Assembly: GCA_008477525.1 (NCBI GenBank)
Contig: SPDT01000010.1
Coordinates: forward strand, 2,604,001 to 2,668,000
Source: Hypomyces perniciosus
Lineage: Eukaryota; Ascomycota; Sordariomycetes; Hypocreales; Hypocreaceae
Direction of reading: 5' to 3'
Length of the DNA stretch: 64,000 nucleotides
Shown here: piece by piece, positions 24,287 to 37,791 of the stretch
Layout of the letters: every line of letters begins with the position of its first letter
Position numbering within the stretch: position 1 is the first letter of the stretch
Notes under the pieces: generated by a model
Told to the model about the DNA's origin: nothing
The model's input: only the letters and a program-made list of their open reading frames with translations
Database searches by the model: none
Translations under genes and position numbers: made by a program

Positions 24287-27200
24287 GTTTATTTATTTGT
24301 TTATTTTATTATTTACATCTATTAAGTAAGCTAATTATATAAATCCCTTATAGGCAATAGGATATTAAAAGCTGGCGGCTTATACTGCTATTTATTAAGT
24401 TTTAATTTATAAAGGAAAAAAGGTTAAACTGGGTAATGTTAATCTGTTTCCGCCAGGGGAGGGCTATAAAAGTCCGCTTCCTCTACTAGTTTCTAGAAAG
24501 CCTTACTTCTTATAGGTTTAAGTAAATAAAAGAAAGGGGTTTTTCTTAAAGGGATATCTAAAAGGAAAGGTTTAATTATTCTATATTCCGCGAAATAGCT
24601 TTATCTCTTTAATTTGCTGTATTTATAGATAGACTCTCTATTATACTTAAAGCGTTTATAGTATTTTTAAAAGTCCCTATATCTTAATTTTTCCACTAAA
24701 AGCCTATAAAGGATAAAGCATAAAAGTTTAAATTCTAAAGGGGAAGCTAAAGCTTTAAATCTTTATTATTTATAGCCTTTTAAAGTTTTATTAAGTTAAT
24801 TTTACTTTTTTATTTCCGTGATTTCTTTTTTAATTTATCTTTTAATATATATAATTATAGCCTAGTTTTATAGCGCAGTAAAGAAAGCTGCGCTTTATTT
24901 AGCTAAATAGTTGGCTTATTTATTGCCTATAATATCTTTATATTCTAAAACCTATACAATAAAGGTCCTGTAAAGCGAGATACTTTATATTAGTTTTTAA
25001 AAGTATATATATACTTTTTATATAAAAGGGGGGGGCTTATTAAATAGCCTATTAATAACTAATAAGTTATTTAAAAAAAAAGGCTATTTAAATTATACAG
25101 TCTTTTTTTATATATTTAGCTATTAGCTTTATAGCCTTTAAAGCAGCCTATACCTCTATATTATAAATTTCTGTATTATTAAAGCATTTAATATTTATAG
25201 TTACTTTTACTTTATAGTAAATAACTACTCTTTAGCCTATATTCCCTTTAATTTAAAATTTATTAAAATAGGTTAAAATTAAATAAAAAGGGAGGGATTT
25301 AATTATTTTTAAGTATTTCTTTACTGCAGTTAATTTACCTATACCTTTAAGTTAAAATTAAAGAGAATATATAAAGACTTTTTAGCGAAAAGTATAAATT
25401 TAATAGTTTTATTAATTAAAGCAGTAATATATTAAAGTTTAGTTTCTAGTAGTTAAAGAGGGAGTTTTTTATTAATATATTAATTAATTAAGTAGTTTTA
25501 ATCTAGTCCTGTAAATTTTATTATATATTTAAATTAAGCTTAAGCTAAAATCATATTAGCTAGGGGGATACTTAACTTTTTATATAAAATAAAGATACTT
25601 ATAGTCTTTTAAACTAAAAAGACTGCCTTTACTATAGCTTTAAAGGCTTTATTTATTTTATTAGGCTAGGTACTTTTATATTTACCTGTTTAATAAAGTT
25701 AATTTGCGATTATTATTTATACCTTAGCTACTATACTTTTATTTTATATAAGGCAATAAAGAGGATATAGGCTTTGACAGCTTATACTATAGCCTTAAAA
25801 GGTAAACCCTTTTAAATTTTATTAAATAATTTAAAAAAGTTAAAGACTTTATATACTTTACCTATAAGTGTCTTTAGATGTTTTTTAAAGGAGAGCTTTA
25901 AATTAAAGTAAACCTTTAACTATTAAATATTCTTTTTAAGTTAAACTGGTTTTCCCTTTTATATAATGCTTTTGTTATATAACTAGCTTGTTATATAATA
26001 AAAGTATAATAATTTAACTTTAATATAATTAAAGAATACTATATTCTTTACTCTTTACATTAATATTTTATTAAGCGCCTATTATATAAAGGTAACTATT
26101 TTTTAAGTAAACTTGCCTATAATAAATATAATAATATTATGAGTATATTTAAAGGGAGATTGTTAATCTTTAAGCTAAAGGATTAAGCTAAAGTATAGTA
26201 TTAATATAATAAAAGAGATAAAGGATTTTTATAAAGCACTATATTTAAAGTTAAAATCTAGTAAATTAATTTTATCTCTTTTATAAATAAAAGTAGTTTT
26301 ATTATTTATAAAAGACTTTATTTATTTTATAAATTAAATTGGCTAACTTTATTATTTAAATTATAAAACTTGTTTATTCTTTATAATAATATTAAAGGCT
26401 TTAAAGATATTAAAGGTAAATAAAGTTATAACCTCCCTTTTATTTAAGGCAATTTGAATATTGTAAATTAAGTAGGCAATTAAATTTATAGCTGCTTTTT
26501 TAAAAAAGGCTTTAAAATACTGCTTTAAAAGGATTTTATATTTAAATGCTAAAACGGATACCTTTTTAGCAAATAGTCTTTTAAAGCCTTTTTCCTATCA
26601 AAAAACAATAAAATAAATTTAAAACTTTATAGGTTATATAATAAGGTTTATTAGGCTTAGGTATAATAATAATTTTAGCGTTTTTAAAAAGGAGGGGGTA
26701 ATAATTTAATTTAAAGCAGCCTTTAAAGAGGTTTATAATAAACTCTTTAATAGTAGGCTAAATATAGTATAAAAGGGTAATTAATATATTATCTATATTA
26801 GGCGCAATATTCCCTGCTTTAATTATAGCCTTTTTTGCCTCCTTTTTAATAATTGTTTTATTTCATAGTATTTAAAGGTTCTTTAATGCTTAAGGTTTTT
26901 ATAAATTCCTAATATCTTTTTTTACTATTTTTTATTATAGTAGGCATTTTTTAAAAAAAGCTATTTACTCTTTAAAGTTTAAGATACTTTTATTGCTATT
27001 TATTAAAGGGGGGGGGGTTAAAACTAATCTATAGTTTTATACTATTTAACTACCTATTAAATACCTTTATTTAAGCTAGTTTTAGCTATAACTTTATTTT
27101 AATAGTTGCGTTTTTTATATTTAACTATATTGTATAGTATTTTCCTTGCTTTAATTTATTTATTAATCTTAAAAGGCACTGCAATAAAAGCTAAATAGGT

Positions 27201-30180
27201 TATTTAATAGTCTTTATTTTATTAAAGGGCACTATATCTATTCTAATATCTCTTTTTACCTATTAATTATATATAGTCTATAAAAAGTCTTTAAAGTATT
27301 TATACTGTTGCATCTAGGTTTTCTTTAATTAAATTAATTATATTTACCTTTAAAAGGAGTGAGGTATATATATATATGAGTTAGCTAAACTTTTATAGGC
27401 TTTTAAAAAGGATATATTTCTTTCCTGCATTAGCTATTAGCCTAATAGTGCTTAAAAGTATAATAGTAATTATATAGTAGTGTAAGCTTATATTTATGTT
27501 TTTTATAATAGTTATTAATATAAGGCAGTTAAAGAAAATAAAGTTAATATATTTTCTAGAATCCTTTATAGGGGTATTTATAAAGGCAGGGATTAGGTTA
27601 TATTTATCCGCTTATTTAACTAGTTTATTGCCTGTAGTATTTAAAACTTAGCCTAGCTATTATATCTAGTATACAGTATTAAAGTCTCTTATAATAATTA
27701 AATTTAAAGGGGGCTAACTTTATTTTTTAAAGGTTTCTATTCTAGTATTAAAAAAAGCTTTATAGTAGATATTAGTAATAATATAATTATAAATTTCCAT
27801 TTAGTAAATATAATCGCTTTTTAATTTTAAAGGTAAAAGTTATTAATATAATAACTTTAATAATTTTTTAATATATATAAAAATAAAAGGTTTAGTCCCT
27901 TTTTAATTATTTAATAGGTTAAATACTTAAAAGTTAAAGTAAGATTTTATTTATCTTTTAGATAATATAGTACTTTAATAAGTTTATAGCCTTTAAATAA
28001 ATATAATATTAAAGCTATCTTTTTAAGCTAATACAAGGGCTATATTGTAATAGTTTCCCTTTTTTCTTATATTAGCCTAAAAGATTTTTAGGCTAGAGTT
28101 TTTTTAGTAATTTTAATATGGTTTATTATTTATAGATTAGACTTATAAAGTTTATCTCCTTTAAAGGATTCCTTTAAAGTATTATCTATAAAGTTATTAA
28201 AATTAATAACTTTTACTATAAAGTAAGCTATTAAATTTTCCCTTAATAAGCTATTAAAGATATTTATTAAGTCAATTTTATTTTAAAAGGGCTTTATTAT
28301 AAAGGTAAAAGGTATTATTCCGCTTAAAGGGGGGGGTCTTTAAATCTAAGCCTTAAAAGTAATAAAAGATCTAGCTAAAGCAGCTTAAAGAGCTCCTCCT
28401 TTAAATATACTAGGTCTAGGTTTAAAGGTAAAAGGGGTAAAGTTCTTTTTTTAAAATTCCTAAATCTTAAATTCTTTAATACTCTTAAAGTATTCTTTCA
28501 TAGTATATACTTTTATATTATTTTTAATAGCTAGGCATATATAATAGTTTAAAGTAGTAAATTCGTAAAGTTTAAGGCAGTTAATATATTAAATAAAGTT
28601 ATTACAGTTTTTATTTTTATTAATATATTAAAAAGCAGGTTTACTGTATATTTTATAGTAAATAGTTTTAATATATTTTAAGGGGTTATAAAAGCTAAAG
28701 TATTTATTATATTAAATTATTTAGGTTTTCTGTATTTAAAGTTTTATTAAAGCTAAGTAGTTAAAAAGTTTAAATCTTGCTTTAATATCTTTTTTAAATA
28801 AAATAAAGTAATAGCAGGTATTAATAGTTTTATTAAAAGGGGCCTTTTAATAGTAGATTAAAGGTTCTTTAAACCTAGCATTTACTTTAATTTTAATTAA
28901 GATTAATATATCTATAAAGGAGGTGCCTAAAGTGCTGGTATAGTATTTAAAGACGCTGTGTATAAGGAAGCTCTTTTATATGCGCGCTTCTTTAATCTTT
29001 AGGCCGCTAGCCTTTATAGTTAAGGCTAGGGTAAAGATTTTCTTTTTAATATCTTTTATTTTAGTTTAAAGTATAAAGCTAGACTTTACTTTTTAGAAGT
29101 AAATAATATTTTTGCTTTTAAGGTTACTAATTTTGATAACCTCCTGCCTAGCGCTAATAGCAGTAATCTTTTTCTAGCTATAGTCTAAAGGGACTTAAAG
29201 GAAAATCCTATTATTAGTTTTTAAAGTAATCTTTATTTGTTTTTATTTATTTTCAAAAGTAATAAAGGCTGGCCTACTATTACTTTAAAGGGTAGGTTTA
29301 TTTCTGTTTCTTTATATTAAGGGATTTTTATTTATGCCTATAGCTGCAACTATAGCCCATATAATTCACTTTAAGCTACTAGTTACTGGTAGGGCGCTTA
29401 GGTTAGTCTAAGTTAAAGGGTGGGGTTCGATTTAATATTACTTAACATTTTAGTAGGTCTTTTTATTAACTGGCTATATAATTATTAGTTAAGTTAAAGG
29501 GGGGTTCCTACTTAACTTCTTAAAGTCTATAAAGGCCTTTAAAAAAAAGGCCTTTAAAAGTATTAATAAACGCCTTATTTGTTTACAGGGCAGTTAAAAA
29601 ATAATATTTTCTTTAATATTTAGCTAGGCAGTCATTAATAGCTTAGGTTACTAAGAATAGAATTTCTTATCTAGCTTTTTAAATTATATTAATTTCTTCG
29701 ATTTATATAAAGACTTCATATGCTGCAGTAAACTGCTTGCTGTTATTAAAGGCAGGTACTTTTATCGGCCTACTTTAAAGGGAGGAAAAAAGGCTTTCCT
29801 AGGTCCTTTTTTAAAAAAAAGAGATGCTAGGTCTTATATTAGAGCCAAAATTAAATCTAGGGATATCAGTTTCGATGCGTTTATTATTAATATTGGGTTT
29901 TTTAGGCGTAAGCGGGAGGACTAAGTCCCTCTTTATCCTAAAAGCGAAAAAGTGCCCTTTCTTTAAATCGCTAGATTACTGCCTGCCTAGCAGCAGCGAG
30001 GTTTAGTTATCCCTAGTTTGCTTAAAGTCTAATAGCATTCGCTATTTTTCTTTAAATACTTAAAAAAGGCAAGGGAGTATTATTAAGTTTATTTTTCTTA
30101 ATAGCTAGTTGAAAGGTTATAGATTTTAGTAAATAGGCACCTAAAAGGTAGGGTACCTGTAGGTGTAGGAGGGAAGCTTG
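24287..30180 (-). mobile_element. LINE-1: full-length RIPped Tad1/I-like LINE
   Basis: The element is flanked by a perfect 13-bp duplication ACTTTAATAGTAG (24274-24286 and 30181-30193). On the minus strand it ends with a tail of AAAT/AAAC repeats; just before this the 3' UTR matches LINE-4, and the C-terminal block of ORF2 is readable as a RIPped version of GSKDFQKLVEE. The 5' end at 30180 shares 'gcacctaaa.ggtagggtacctgtag' with LINE-2. At 5.9 kb it is the expected length for a two-ORF LINE (gag-like ORF1; endonuclease, reverse transcriptase and RNase H in ORF2). No open frame survives; short AT-rich frames here are not genes. Confidence 0.85.
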
Positions 30181-30193
30181 ACTTTAATAGTAG

Positions 30194-30285
30194 TATTAGC
30201 AGCTTTAAAAGCATGTAATGCTATAAAGCAACCTTTATTTTCGCTAAAATAGGAATTCCAGCTACTTTATAATAACTAAAGGCTA
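30194..30285. other. Spacer between LINE-1 and Gypsy-1 copy D
   Basis: Ninety bases of AT-biased pre-insertion sequence. Nothing is recognised beyond the two target duplications at its ends (actttaatagtag at 30181-30193; GGCTA at 30281-30285). Confidence 0.5.
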
Positions 30286-30457
30286 TATTATGGCACAGAA
30301 AGGCAGGTGAGGGCAAATATTGTTATTGTGCTGTAAAGAGTAAGAAAGCCTTAAAGCTTGACAGAAAGCTATAGCTAAGAACGCATTAAGGCTTAGTTAT
30401 ATAACTAGAGCTTATATAATAGGGCATTAATATCGCGTTATAGTTAATACTATAATA
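30286..30457 (-). repeat. 3' LTR of Gypsy-1 copy D
   Basis: It reads TATTATGGCACAG...ACTATAATA, RIPped from TGTTATGG...GCTATAACA, and is 172 bp. Its interior matches 7449-7620 closely ('ggaaaggcaggt.agggcaaatattgtt'). Confidence 0.85.
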
Positions 30458-33400
30458 ATACCCCCCCTCTTTATTATACTATTTAGCTATAAATAGCTAT
30501 ATTATTTATATAAATGAAAATTTTAAGTAATTTATTTTAATACTTTTAATATAAAATTAAATAAAAGAAATTATATAATTTTTGATATTAGTATATATAA
30601 TTTAATTATAAGCTTTAATATGGTATAGTTTTTAATTAATAATTTATAAAATTTAATTTCGTTTTAATTCTTTCTTTTTTTTCTATTTTTATAATTTCTT
30701 TTAATATTCATTTATTATTATAAATTTAGTTTTTTTAAGTTTTTTTTATAAAAGTTTTTTTTTTTAACTTTATAGGTTTTTAATTAATTATTATATAATA
30801 AAATAGGAAAGTTTATTATTATAATAATAATTTAAAAGCGCTTTAAATTCCTATTTCTTTTATATTTTATTTATATTATTTTGCTTTTTTGATATTTTAC
30901 TTTAAATATTCCTTAATTTAACTTTATTAATTATGTTTGATTTAAGATATAGTAAAATAACTATTTGAAATTATAAAAGAACATCATTTTAAATTAAAAG
31001 AATCTTTATATTTTTTAATAGGCTAATAGTATAAGTTTATAAATATACTTTTCTTATTATATAAAGTTTTATTTATTTATTATTTAACTTTTTTATTAAT
31101 TAATTTATTTTTATATTGTATATATTAATAAAGTCTTTTCATTTAATAATCGAAATTAATAATACCTTTTTTTATATGTTTAAATTCTTTTTATATCTTT
31201 CTTTTAAAGCTTTAATAGAAGCCTTTAACTATATAATAATATACTTAAATTATTTAATAATAATATTAATGAATGTTTTTTTTACTATAAAAATGTTTAA
31301 TAGGTAAAGCAGTAAAAGTTTTTAAATATTATTTTATATGTATCTTAATTTCTTTTAATTTAATACTTAATTTTAAAATAAAGATTTAGTAACTATTATA
31401 CTATAACTTTTAATTACTTTAAAACTTATTTTTAGAATTTTAATATAAATTATATATAATAACTTAATATAATATTCTTAAATATATTATAAAAGCAGTA
31501 AATTTAATTACTAAATATATTAATTAACCTTTTTATTAATAGTAAAATAATAAATATAAAATAATAGAGTCTTACAAAATAATGAATTATTATTAATAAG
31601 TTTTAGAAATAATATTATAGTAATAAACTGGAAATAATAATATAATATAATTAATAAAGATATTTAACTATATATAAAATAAAATTAATAATAATTAAAA
31701 AGGGTTTTATAATATAGATTATACAGCCTTTATTTTAATATATAGTTTACAGGCTTATATAAATATTTTAATATCTTTTATAACTATAACTATTAATATA
31801 TTTAATTAATAAAGTTTACAGTTTTAAATTTATTTAAATATTTAATTAAGCTATTTAAATAGTTTTTGAATAGGATTTATATATAAAGTTTATTATTAAA
31901 AGGAATAAAAAGTTACTGTTAATAATAAATTTTATTATATATTATTTAATAGTTATTTATTATAATTTAAAGTCTTTAATAAAACTATTTTAACTATTAA
32001 TAAATATTAAAGTGTTAAAGCATCATTATTATTTCTTTTATTATAATATTTTATTTATATATTATTATAATTAAATTGTTAATTAATTTATTTTCCATAA
32101 ACATTATTATAGCTATAAAAGTAGCCTTTATAAGTAATTTTATATTTAATCAAAAGCTTTTTTAAAATATTCTTTAAGCTTTAAAGCTAAAAGAACGTTA
32201 TAAAAGGATAATATATTATTTATTTTTAGTTTAATTATCAAAAGCTTTAATTATATAAGCTTATTTTTAACTTTTTTACTTAAGTATTAAACTTTATAGC
32301 TTTAAAGTTAAATTAATAAATAATATAAAAGTTAAAGATAAAAAAGAAGTTAAATTATTAAATTTACTGTTAGTTTACAGCTTTAAATAAACTAACGCAT
32401 TTAAAGTTTTTATAATCTATAATAATATTAAACTTTTATAAATTTTATAATTATATTTTTAAGTATTATACTTTGTAGAAAAAATATAATAAAGTAAAAA
32501 ATACTTCTTTTATTATACTATAATAAAATACTATTTAACATTTAATTAAAAGCATTAATTTGAAATACTATTTATTTATTATAGTTAAAACAGTTAAAAT
32601 TAAAGTTAATTTAAAAGGATATTTAATTAAATTAAAGGGTTTTTATAATTTCTTTCTTTAAATATATAGTTAATTTTTATTTAAAAGGTTATTAAATAAA
32701 CTAGCTATTTTACAATATCTTGAAATAAAATAATAATAGAAATTTATAAAGTTAAAAAGGTTTTATAATTTTTTTACTCTTTTAAATAATTACTAATTTA
32801 ATATAACTTTAACTTTTTTTAAATCTATTTTAATCCCTGTAAAGTAATTATTAAATTAAAGTAATTTATTTTGATTATTTTAAATTTATATTTAATGCTA
32901 TTAATTTAAAGCCTAATATTTTAAAAACAAGCTATAATTCAATATATATATTGTTTATATTCTGTTAATTTAATAAACATATTAAAATATTATTAAAATA
33001 TATCATATAAATATAATTAAAGAGTTTATAAACAGTATACGTAATATAATGTAAAAATATAGTAAATATATTATGAAGGTTAAAAGGTATAAGTAATATT
33101 TTAAAAAGGCTAAACTTTACAATAAATATTAAGTTTTATATATTTCTTTTAATAATATAAAAGTTATTAAATATAGTAATAATATTAATTTTTATATGTA
33201 CTTTTGTATAGCTTAAAATATTAAAGGTTTTTTAAATTAATAATAATAGGTATTAATTTTTAATAGTAATATTATTTAACTTGTAATAGTTTTAATAAAT
33301 ATTAATATTGCTTTTGACTTTTACAGTTAAAAAGAAAAAATAATATATTATATTGATAATTTATAAATCCTTTTATTAAATTATTATTTAATTATTTTTT

Positions 33401-36400
33401 ATTTCCTGTAATTTATGAAAAAAAATTATTCTTTTAATATGATAAATCTTTTTTACTAAGTATTTTAATTTTATAATTTTAAACCTAATATAAGAGAAGT
33501 TTATTTACTATTTTTAATAAAAATGTATGATATAAATTATATAATTAAAATAACAGTTTTTTTAAAATATTTAATTTATTAAATTTATATTTCGTTATTA
33601 TAAATCTTTTAATATTAATAAGTAGAATTCTTTTTAATTATATTAAAAAGTAATATTAATTAATAAAGTTATATATTTCTTTAAATACTATTATTTTTAC
33701 TTTACTATAGTCTTTTTATTTTATATATATTTATAAGAAACACTTATTTAAAAGCTTTAATAAAATAATAAATATTAATCTTTTAATTTTAATAGTTTAA
33801 TCAATCTGCTTATAAATTATTTTTATAATATAAATATATAAGTAATAATAAAAAGTAATAAAGTTTATAGCTATTATTACTTTCATATTTAGTATATTTA
33901 AATATATCTTTTAATTTTAAAGTTTAATTTAATTTTATAAAAGTAATATATTTAAAAATAATAATAATCGCTTTAATAAAAGGTTTTCTTTTTATTATTA
34001 GCTATAAATTGTAAAAATAGGCAATAGCTTAATATATATTTAATTTAAAATTATTTATATTTATATTCTTTTGTTATTAATTTTATTATATTTCTAAATT
34101 ATATAATAATTTCAATTTAATATCAAAGTTTAAAAAAATACATAATTTAAAGATTTGCTTTTAATTAGGTTATAGTTTATTTCTTTTAAAGTATTTTTAA
34201 TTAATAGTTATTAATATAGTATGATCTTTTATTTAATTAAATTAAACTTTACTTTATTTAAAGTATTTTTAACTATTAATTATTAATAATATATATTCTT
34301 TATCTTAACTGTCAATAAATTATTTTTTATTTTACCTAGTATTAAAATTTAAATAAAGCTAGTTATACTTTTTAAGAAATAATAATTATAATAATAATAT
34401 AATTTAAAAGTCATAATTAAATTTTTTTAATTAATACTAAAATAATACTTTTTTAAATATAATAGGGTAAAAATTATATATAGATTATTAAAAATGTTTA
34501 TAATATAGAAAAGGCAGAGTTTTTTATAAAAGTTAATTATCATTTATATAATAAAAAGATTTAAAATTTTATTAATTAGACTTTTATTAATAAATAAAAG
34601 GTTTTTAATAAATAGCAGTTATTAAATAATAATATTAAATCATTTAATAAAAGTATAAGTAACAAAAATTTAAAGTATATAGCTATTATTTATTAAAGTT
34701 TTTAATTAATATAAATATTATATATAGAGAGTAATATAGTTTATATGAAAAGGGATGTATTATTTATTAATTTAAATTTAAAAGGGTTTAAATTAAAAAA
34801 ATAATAGTAGATCTATTTTAAAATAATAGTTTTATTTATAGTTAACCTTTATTTATACCTTTTAATAAAAGTTAATTTCTTTTTTAGTTTATAAGTTAAG
34901 TTTAGGTTTTTAATAAATAAAGCTAGTTAAATTAAAGTAAATTAAAACTTAATAGAATAATAATATTATTATTATTTTGATTAACATTTAAAAAGAAATA
35001 CGTCTTAAGGCTTAAATTTATAGGTTATTTAAGCATCATAAGTAATATAAATATACTATTCAAGTTTAATTATTATATTTAATTAAACTATTTTATTATT
35101 AACTTTAAGATATTATTAAATTAAAGTATAGTTAATATAGTTAAAGTTACCGATTTTAGATTTATATTTAATATAGGTTTTTTAATATATATTAAACCAC
35201 TTCGTTTTACTATATTTATTAAAGTAATAATTTACTTTTTTATAATAAAAGTAAAATATTTTAATAATATATTTATATAAAAGATTTAAAAGTAAAGTAA
35301 TAAGGTATATATAATATTTAACTGTATTAAATTATAAATTGATATTAAAGTAAAAGTTTAATTATTTTATTAATAGTAATAATATTACTATTAATATTAA
35401 TACTATGATTGTTTATGGCTTTATTAATATTAGCCTATTTAAATAATATAAAAGGTATTATAACAAATGCCTTTTTAAAGTCTATTATAAATAATCTAAT
35501 AGAATTAATATTATAAAATAAAATTAAACTTATTTAATATAATTATTTAAATCTTTATATTATGAATAAACTTTTAAAAGATTTTTATTTTTAAAGCCTT
35601 TATTATTTATTTAATTATTTTACTATATTTATTATTTAATATAAATACCTTTATAATATAGTTTTAAAAAGGTTTATTTAATATATATACATTATTAAAA
35701 AACTATAATACTGTTTAAAATACATAAATTATTTTATATTATTTAATAAAATTAATAGAAAATACTATATTAATTTTTTAATATTATTAAATACAGTTAG
35801 TAAAATTTATAATTATAATATTAAGGTCTTTTTATTACAACTAATATATATTTCGTTTTAATAGATTTATAATATATAAAATCTTTTTAAATTTAATTAA
35901 AAAAATCAATAAACTATTTATAAAAGTACTATTAATTGAAAAATATTAATTAATATATTTTTATTAATATTTAATAACATCTTTTTAGTTACTATTAAAT
36001 TATTCAAGGTTTTTAATTTAATTATAATTAAATAAATTATTATTTTTAAAACTTAATAATTAAATTATATTCAAAGCTTTAATTTAAACTTTAATATATA
36101 CTTTAAAGTTTTAGTTTCCAACTGCCTACTCTAAGATTTTGTATTTAAAGGTTTATTTATATTTCTTTTATTAAATTAAACTTTTTTCTATTATTCAATT
36201 AAAAAAATATCATTACTAATAAAAATTATCATCTTTCATAATTATATTTATTAAATAGATATAATTACTATTAATATTACATTTTTATAAAGTCGTTTTG
36301 AAAAAGAAAAGAAAAGTATTCACTTTATAGTTAAAATTATAATTTATTCAATTAAACTAAGCTATAAAGTGAAGCTTAAAGTATTTATATGTATATTAAT

Positions 36401-36548
36401 TATAATTAACTTCTTATAGATATAGGGTTTAAATGGTAAAAGCTAGGCTATAAAGGTATTATTATAAATTTAAGAATAAAAGGGGAATTTATAATTACTT
36501 AAATATATACCGTATAATAGCGCAGTTAAGTTAAATCATAATCTAAAC

Positions 36549-36720
36549 TATTATAGTATAAAAAGGCAGGTTAAAGTAAATATTATTATTATATTATAGA
36601 GAGTATGAAAGCCCTAAAGCTTTATAGGAAGCTATAGCTAGGAATATATTAGGGCTTGGTTATATAACTAGAGTTTATGTTATAGGGCGTTAATACCGCA
36701 TTACAGTCAGTGCTATAACA
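36549..36720 (-). repeat. 5' LTR of Gypsy-1 copy D
   Basis: It reads TATTATAGTATAAAAAGG...AGTGCTATAACA, 172 bp, with the un-mutated terminus ATAACA directly before the GGCTA target duplication. Differences from the 3' LTR are transitions, consistent with RIP rather than age alone. Confidence 0.85.
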
Positions 36721-36725
36721 GGCTA

Positions 36726-37164
36726 TAAAGATAATACTATAGGCAGATTTATCTATCTGCTTTATAGGCAAATTATAAATAACTTTTAGCTTATTTTTAT
36801 ATAAAAGATTATTTCTAAAAAATCAAGGGCTATTTTCTAGGCCTTTCTTTAATAGTAAACTTCTAGTAGTAAATGATAAATCAAAAAAAAGTTACAGCAA
36901 CTGTCTAAATCTCTAAGAACTTAGTAAAATGTTCCTTTAATAAATATTAGCTAAATTATCTTTAACCCGCAAGCTAAAGTACTAAAGTAAAAGAAAGTGC
37001 CTAACCTCTGTCAATTAATAACATAAGTTTCCTCCCCTATAACATTTTCAAGAATTCTTAATATATTACTTATAATCGCGTTATTTAGCAGACTTTAGGG
37101 ATCCCTAAAATATCTCAATTTTTTATCATTAACTATATGGCAGTTTCATAATATAACACTATAG
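36726..37164. other. AT-rich spacer, nothing recognised
   Basis: About 440 bases of AT-biased sequence with occasional GC words. It includes the small inverted repeat 'gcagatttatctatctgc' near 36743. No open frame or repeat match was found. Confidence 0.5.
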
Positions 37165-37169
37165 TTTTC

Positions 37170-37432
37170 TGTTGGGTTGAGCAGGTTAGGGCCGTACTGC
37201 CAGTACGTGCTAGGGAGCTCTTATCTGCTTATATAGCAGATACGAGCTGATATACACATCGCGTAAGCGATGTGTCAGACTGTGCGGGCGCTTACAGCGC
37301 CGGCTTTCCGTTCTTCTTTGTGTTAGCTATGTGTATATATAGCGAGGCCATTACGGCATATTCTCTTTGATAGAATCAAGCTTCGTTCATTCTCTCTCTA
37401 TGCTCCACATAGCTGTGCCGCGCTCCGCCACA
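37170..37432 (+). repeat. Un-mutated solo LTR (263 bp) with TTTTC duplication
   Basis: It begins TGTTGGGTTGAGC and ends CTCCGCCACA, so it has TG...CA ends, and is flanked by TTTTC at 37165-37169 and 37433-37437. It contains an inverted repeat ('ctcttatctgcttatatagc' with 'gcagatacgagctg') and a TATA-like 'gtgtatatatagcgaggcc'. GC is normal. Being shorter than the few hundred bases of homology RIP needs would explain its escape. A RIPped relative of its 3' half lies on the minus strand at 55961-56060. Orientation is by TG-to-CA convention and shared TATA position only. Confidence 0.8.
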
Positions 37433-37499
37433 TTTTCATTATCTAATCACGCAATAGCATAGTAATGAAGTCATAACTGCATAGGCGCATTAGTATCCT

Positions 37500-37791
37500 T
37501 AGGCCTTAAACACTCTCGTGTCTAACTACTGAGCAGACTGCACGCTCTCGGCGCCGGTATAGAAACAAGCCTTTAAGACGACGGCTTATTTAATATATAG
37601 ATGCCACCATATTATATAGAACTAATATAGCTATCGGCTCCTTCATTATCTGTCATATAACTAAATAAATTTCTGTTTTGACTAATTGGCATCTGCGGTA
37701 ATATAAATGTAGCAGCATATCCGGTTCTAGGTCGCTTTGCGCCTTGCGCTAAATTGTCACCTCCCCGCTTCTATCGATCTTCTCGTTGCTT
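37500..37791 (-). pseudogene. 3' segment of a reading frame split by LINE-2
   Basis: Reading minus from the LINE-2 target duplication (37778-37791) the frame continues from the 43.7-kb segment: EDR, then TAG, then KRGGDNLAQGAKRPRTGYA and on through PQMPISQNRNLFSYMTDN to about 37600. Two further TAA stops could be mutated Gln codons before TAG near 37500. No family was recognised. See the middle segment 43723-44351 for the rest. Confidence 0.5.

Larger units (their letters stand above)
30286..36720 (-). mobile_element. Gypsy family 1 copy D, full length, heavily RIPped
   Basis: The element has 172-bp LTRs (30286-30457 and 36549-36720) and a GGCTA target duplication (30281-30285 and 36721-36725). 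The sequence 'ccccccctcttta' next to the left LTR is a polypurine tract on the minus strand, which fixes the orientation: gag near 35-36 kb, then protease, reverse transcriptase, RNase H and integrase toward the left. The reverse-transcriptase/RNase H part should lie about 32.2-33.1 kb by alignment to copy B. The mutation load is the highest of the four family-1 copies and no open frame remains. At 6.4 kb it defines the family length. Confidence 0.9.

Noticed and set aside
31116..31307. AT-rich small open frames (also 50654-50848, 29824-30006, 41170-41364, 55302-55499)
   Set aside because: Phe/Ile/Leu/Asn/Lys/Tyr-dominated products within RIPped retrotransposons; composition alone explains them.
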